Below are positions 60,651 to 64,000 of a stretch of 64,000 nt of DNA, one piece after another (position 1 is the first letter of the stretch; each line of letters opens with the position of its first letter). This stretch comes from JAIBBG01 sp043748015 (GTDB taxonomy: Bacteria > Bacteroidota > Bacteroidia > Flavobacteriales_D > Sanyastnellaceae). The notes below the pieces were generated by a model, which did no database searches, was not told the origin of the DNA, and was given only the letters and a program-made list of their open reading frames with translations. Position numbers and translations under genes: made by a program. The stretch is from contig JAYTOA010000182.1 of the NCBI GenBank assembly GCA_043748015.1, forward strand, positions 13,226-77,225, read 5' to 3'.

Positions 60651-61676
60651 TCATGTCCAAACACGCGTTCCTTCAGAACAATTTGCACAAATATCAATGT
60701 CCTTTCTACTGCTGAACAAACTACTTCTAAAATTCCTGTAGCTATGGCTGTTCCATATTTCTCGCAATGAAACATTGCGTAAATCACCCAACTGATGGGT
60801 TGCGTCTTTATCAAAACAACAAGGCACCACTTTACCGTCCCATGTAATTACACAGCCACTCCACATGCGCCAGCAGTGATCATCCAGTTTGTTGCGAATA
60901 CGATATGTTCCATCACCCATTTTCGTGTACCGACTATAAAGTTCATTCTCCGGAATGAGAGCGTTACCATTCTCATAATCATAAACCTGGGCAGTTTTAA
61001 ACTTCACTTCATCGACACCCAATTGCAAACCCAATTTTTTTACATCCTCAATCTGGTGTTCGTTTGGTTTAACAACTAAAAATTGTAAAATGATATGAGG
61101 AGTTGATGAAGCCAGCTTCTTCTTCCATGCGACGATATTTCTTGCGCCTTCAAGTACCTTCTCAAGTTTGCCATGAATTCGGTATTGCTCATATACTTCT
61201 TGCGTGGTGCCGTCAATAGAAATGATTAATCGATCCAAACCCGACTCAACAGTTTTCCTCGCAAGATCATCGTGAAGAAAATGTCCGTTGGTGCTTGTAG
61301 AAGTATACATTTTCAATGAAGCTGCCTTACTCACCATCTCCAAAAATGAAGGATGAATAAAAGGTTCTCCCTGAAAATAAAAATTCACATAGGTGATGAA
61401 CGGCGCTAGCTGTTCCAACCAATTGTGAAAATCCGATTCGCGAATATTTCCGGTTTTTCTGGTAAACATCTTCAAGCCACTTGGACATTCAGGACAGCCC
61501 AAATTGCAGGCAGTCGTTGGCTCTATGCTAATACTCACCGGCATTCCCGGATGAATAGTTCGCTTTGTTATTCTGCTCAAATAAAAGGAAGTGTACACGA
61601 GAAACATATTGAACAACTTCTTTCCTGACAATTTTCGCAGGTAGTTGACTTTGTCTTTATGTCGCGTTGATAGCAT
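60651..61676 (-). CDS. Radical SAM/SPASM-type protein
   Basis: A 341-residue iron-sulfur enzyme. The radical SAM motif CNLGCPEC is at residues 57-64 (C57, C61, C64), followed by FYFQGEPFIHPSFLEM, STNGHFL and IISIDGTTQEVYEQYRIHG. The C-terminal SPASM-like part has CWRMWSGCVITWDGKVVPCCFD and DICANC (auxiliary clusters). The type is that of MoaA/NirJ-like peptide- or lipid-modifying enzymes often near sugar or lipid loci; the substrate is not known. A -7 element ends four bases before the ATG. Confidence 0.88.
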   Translation of the reverse strand: MLSTRHKDKVNYLRKLSGKKLFNMFLVYTSFYLSRITKRTIHPGMPVSISIEPTTACNLGCPECPSGLKMFTRKTGNIRESDFHNWLEQLAPFITYVNFYFQGEPFIHPSFLEMVSKAASLKMYTSTSTNGHFLHDDLARKTVESGLDRLIISIDGTTQEVYEQYRIHGKLEKVLEGARNIVAWKKKLASSTPHIILQFLVVKPNEHQIEDVKKLGLQLGVDEVKFKTAQVYDYENGNALIPENELYSRYTKMGDGTYRIRNKLDDHCWRMWSGCVITWDGKVVPCCFDKDATHQLGDLRNVSLREIWNSHSYRNFRSSLFSSRKDIDICANCSEGTRVWT

Positions 61677-61680
61677 CGCA

Positions 61681-61688
61681 CAAAAGTA
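61681..61688 (-). promoter_or_regulatory. -7 element (TACTTTTG) for the radical SAM gene
   Basis: Exact TAnnTTTG match on the minus strand, four bases before the start codon at 61676. The mRNA is probably leaderless. Confidence 0.45.
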
Positions 61689-61748
61689 TTCCTATTGTTG
61701 TGTAACTATCTGTCGTCATATTCGTCCCTCCATTCTCTTGCCTGTTCT

Positions 61749-64000
61749 ATGAGTTTTCTGATTCAAAAATGCTTCATCCTTTTTCTCGTGCTTGTATTGT
61801 GCGGAAAACTTGACGCTCAAACTTTCAATGGCCGTGTGGTTGATCAAAAAACACTGGAGCCTTTGGCATTTGCTTCCATTGTAGAACAAGGAAGTGTGAA
61901 TGGAACGTACTCAGACATTGACGGTCGTTTCAGCCTCACTTTGATAGACTCCACTTCGGACATACTCTTCAATCTGGTCGGACATGAATCATTGATCACA
62001 CATTATGAAAGCGATGAATTTGTTACAATACGTTTAATATTACGAGAAAACCAATTCAATGAAATTATGATCCGGCCGGGTGTGAATCCTGCAGAGCGAA
62101 TCATGAACATCGTGATTGACCGAAGGAAAATCAACAACCCGGAAAGCGACATTGCATTTACCTATGACAGTTATAACAAACTGGTATTTGGTGCGAGTCC
62201 TGATTCCACTATCATGGCCGATTCTGCAAAGTTTGCTGCGCTTGACTCTTCCACGCAGGAGGCATACAAATTCCTCAATGACCAATATCTTTTTATGATG
62301 GAAAGCATCACGCAGCGGAAATTTTTTCCTCCCGACAAAAGCGAAGAAACGATTATCGCCAATCGCGTTTCCGGATTGAAAACAACAGAATTTTTTCTCC
62401 TGGGAACACAATTGCAATCGTTCTCATTCTATGGACAATCGGTAGATCTTCTCGGTGCCACCTACATGAGTCCACTTGCCGACAGGGCCATATCCAAATA
62501 CTTATTCATTCTTGAAGATTCAACTTTTATTGGCCTGGATACGGTCTATACAATTTCATTTCAACCGAGAAAAGGGAAAAATTTCGAAGGAATGAAAGGA
62601 CAGCTTTTCATCAATACAAACGGCTACGCATTACAAAATGTCATTGCTGAGCCTGCTGAATCTGTATCGGTTAAAATTCGTATTCAACAACAATATGAAT
62701 TGATTGAGAATAGAAAGTGGTTTCCCAAACAATTGAATTCCGCTATCACATTCCAGCAGTTTATCGTGGGAAGTCAGCCCATGACAGGGGAAGGAAGATC
62801 GTATATCAAAAACCTCAAACTGGATGCACCGCTGCGTAAATCGGAATTCACACCCGTCACATTACTCATCGTTCCTAAAGCGGGATCGCGACCGGATTCT
62901 ATTTGGAATCAATATCGCGAACATGAATTGGACGACAAAGAATTGAAAACTTATCACTTCGTTGACAGTATTGGAAAAGAAATAAATCTCGAGCGAAAAA
63001 TGAAAGGCTTCGAAGCCTTGACAACAGGCCTTTTGAATATGGGACCGATGAGTTTAGATCTCAACCAACTCATTCGATACAACGACTACGAAGGTTTCAG
63101 ATTGGGAGTTGGTTTAAGAACGAGTAATTTGTTGTCGGAAAAATTTTCAGCAGGAGGCTATTATGCATATGGCTTCAAGGACACTCACTCAAAATATGGA
63201 GGCGATGCACTGATCCATCTTTACCGAAAAAGAAATGCGTGGATAAAATTTGCATACGCCAACGATGTTATGGAAATGGGCGGCAATCAACTCGATTTAC
63301 CCATACAAGGCATTAACACAACACATATCTATCCATTCTTTATTGATCGCATGGACAGAAGAGAAAAGAAAGAAATTTCCATCAACGGAAGATTGATCAG
63401 CAACGTAAATGTTTCAGGATTTATCAATGAGCAATTTGTAAAAACTTTCGAGCCATATCAGTTCAATGATGTTGCAACTGAAAATGTCAATCTTTACTAC
63501 AATCAATTCAACCTCACCGAGGCAGGATTTCAGATCAAGTATTCTCCCGGAGAAAAACTTGTGCGCATGCCCAACCGTGAAGTGAGCCTTGGAGGCCGAT
63601 TTCCGGTATTCTATTTAAAATACACGAAAGGGTTTAACGATGTTCTGACCGGCGACATCAGCTATTCACGCATTGATTTTCGCGCAGAGAAAATATTCAA
63701 TATTCAGAATGTCGGACTTTTTTCTATCATGACAGTTGCAGGATATGTGCCTGATGATGTGCCGCTTTCACTTCTTTACAATGCCAGAGGAACATGGCAA
63801 AAATTCACCATCGCTGCTGCTAATACTTTCGAAACAATGCGCACAAATGAATTTCAACATTCACAATTTGTTGCTGTTCATCTGCGACATAATTTCAAAC
63901 AACTGTTGCTGAAATCAAAATATTTTGCGCCGAATATCGTGCTCGTTCACAATATGATCTGGGGTAAAATGGATTCCAAACAAAGCCACAACTTCCCCGT
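61749..64000 (+). CDS. DUF5686/carboxypeptidase-regulatory-like outer-membrane protein, 5' part
   Basis: The frame from ATG 61749 is open to the window end (750 codons). A signal peptide (MSFLIQKCFILFLVLVLCGKLDAQ) is followed by a CarboxypepD_reg-like beta-sandwich (TFNGRVVDQKTLEPLAFASIVEQGSVNGTYSDIDGRFSLTL, ~24-110). A long DUF5686-type region then has repeated strands and aromatic residues suited to an outer-membrane barrel (for example LGVGLRTSNLLSEKFSAGGYYAYGFKD). The protein resembles large TonB-plug-less barrels of the phylum. The 3' end is outside the window. Function unknown. Confidence 0.85.
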   Translation, partial: MSFLIQKCFILFLVLVLCGKLDAQTFNGRVVDQKTLEPLAFASIVEQGSVNGTYSDIDGRFSLTLIDSTSDILFNLVGHESLITHYESDEFVTIRLILRENQFNEIMIRPGVNPAERIMNIVIDRRKINNPESDIAFTYDSYNKLVFGASPDSTIMADSAKFAALDSSTQEAYKFLNDQYLFMMESITQRKFFPPDKSEETIIANRVSGLKTTEFFLLGTQLQSFSFYGQSVDLLGATYMSPLADRAISKYLFILEDSTFIGLDTVYTISFQPRKGKNFEGMKGQLFINTNGYALQNVIAEPAESVSVKIRIQQQYELIENRKWFPKQLNSAITFQQFIVGSQPMTGEGRSYIKNLKLDAPLRKSEFTPVTLLIVPKAGSRPDSIWNQYREHELDDKELKTYHFVDSIGKEINLERKMKGFEALTTGLLNMGPMSLDLNQLIRYNDYEGFRLGVGLRTSNLLSEKFSAGGYYAYGFKDTHSKYGGDALIHLYRKRNAWIKFAYANDVMEMGGNQLDLPIQGINTTHIYPFFIDRMDRREKKEISINGRLISNVNVSGFINEQFVKTFEPYQFNDVATENVNLYYNQFNLTEAGFQIKYSPGEKLVRMPNREVSLGGRFPVFYLKYTKGFNDVLTGDISYSRIDFRAEKIFNIQNVGLFSIMTVAGYVPDDVPLSLLYNARGTWQKFTIAAANTFETMRTNEFQHSQFVAVHLRHNFKQLLLKSKYFAPNIVLVHNMIWGKMDSKQSHNFP

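Noticed and set aside
1..64000. CRISPR array, prophage, integrase or IS element
   Set aside because: No regularly spaced repeats, transposase, integrase or phage genes were seen on either strand.

Overview
The window is a housekeeping stretch of a Bacteroidota chromosome with fairly low GC. Four things support this. There are type IX secretion and gliding genes (porX, gldD, gldE, and proteins with type A or type B T9SS sorting domains). The gene order HU - TPR - small basic protein - rng, divergent from mutY - ssb - gldE - gldD, is typical of the phylum. Many starts are preceded by TAnnTTTG, the Bacteroidota -7 element, and clear Shine-Dalgarno motifs are lacking. DUF5686, DUF4159, DUF6728-like and START-like proteins are also typical. 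I cannot assign a genus. No phage, plasmid, IS element or CRISPR array is visible.

Layout. 1-8000: a lipoprotein start, a Gfo/Idh/MocA oxidoreductase, pcm, an SF1 helicase, a two-gene secreted pair ending in a type B sorting protein, and a GNAT-like protein. 8060-9240: a tRNA island with Lys(UUU), Leu(GAG) and Leu(CAG), three broken tRNA-Leu-like copies that carry a cysteine-type anticodon arm, and a small GIY-YIG nuclease gene between two identical 86-bp copies of the tRNA remnant. 9388-18100: bifunctional DAHP synthase/chorismate mutase, a FAH-family protein, an OmpA-family protein, a lipoprotein, cdsA-psd, ftsH and rsfS. 18072-24850: birA, then a MarR regulator followed by fadN-fadA-fadE, a complete fatty-acid beta-oxidation operon. 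24844-33500: TIGR02757, DUF4159 and ridA, then the gliding/repair block and the HU-rng operon.

33500-44600: an outer-membrane barrel, an HD hydrolase, porX, prolyl oligopeptidase, two thioredoxin-fold proteins, a DUF2797 protein, an RRM protein and tRNA-Met. 44700-49000: a START-like protein, a frameshifted remnant of a T9SS cargo protein, trmN6, and a tight paaY - DUF1801 - thiolase operon. 49000-64000: surE - membrane protein - lpxB - SpoIID, a two-PDZ secreted protein, a YegS-type lipid kinase, paaI, mtgA, a C1 peptidase, ddl, a DedA protein, a radical SAM/SPASM protein, and the 5' part of a DUF5686 outer-membrane protein that runs off the window.

Functional themes are the cell envelope (lpxB, mtgA, ddl, cdsA, psd, OmpA, barrels), type IX secretion and gliding, fatty-acid and phenylacetate-type CoA metabolism, and DNA/RNA maintenance. 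The most unusual region is the tRNA-Leu/GIY-YIG island. It looks like a small cassette that duplicates together with tRNA fragments, and it is the best candidate for an undescribed mobile or tRNA-associated system here.
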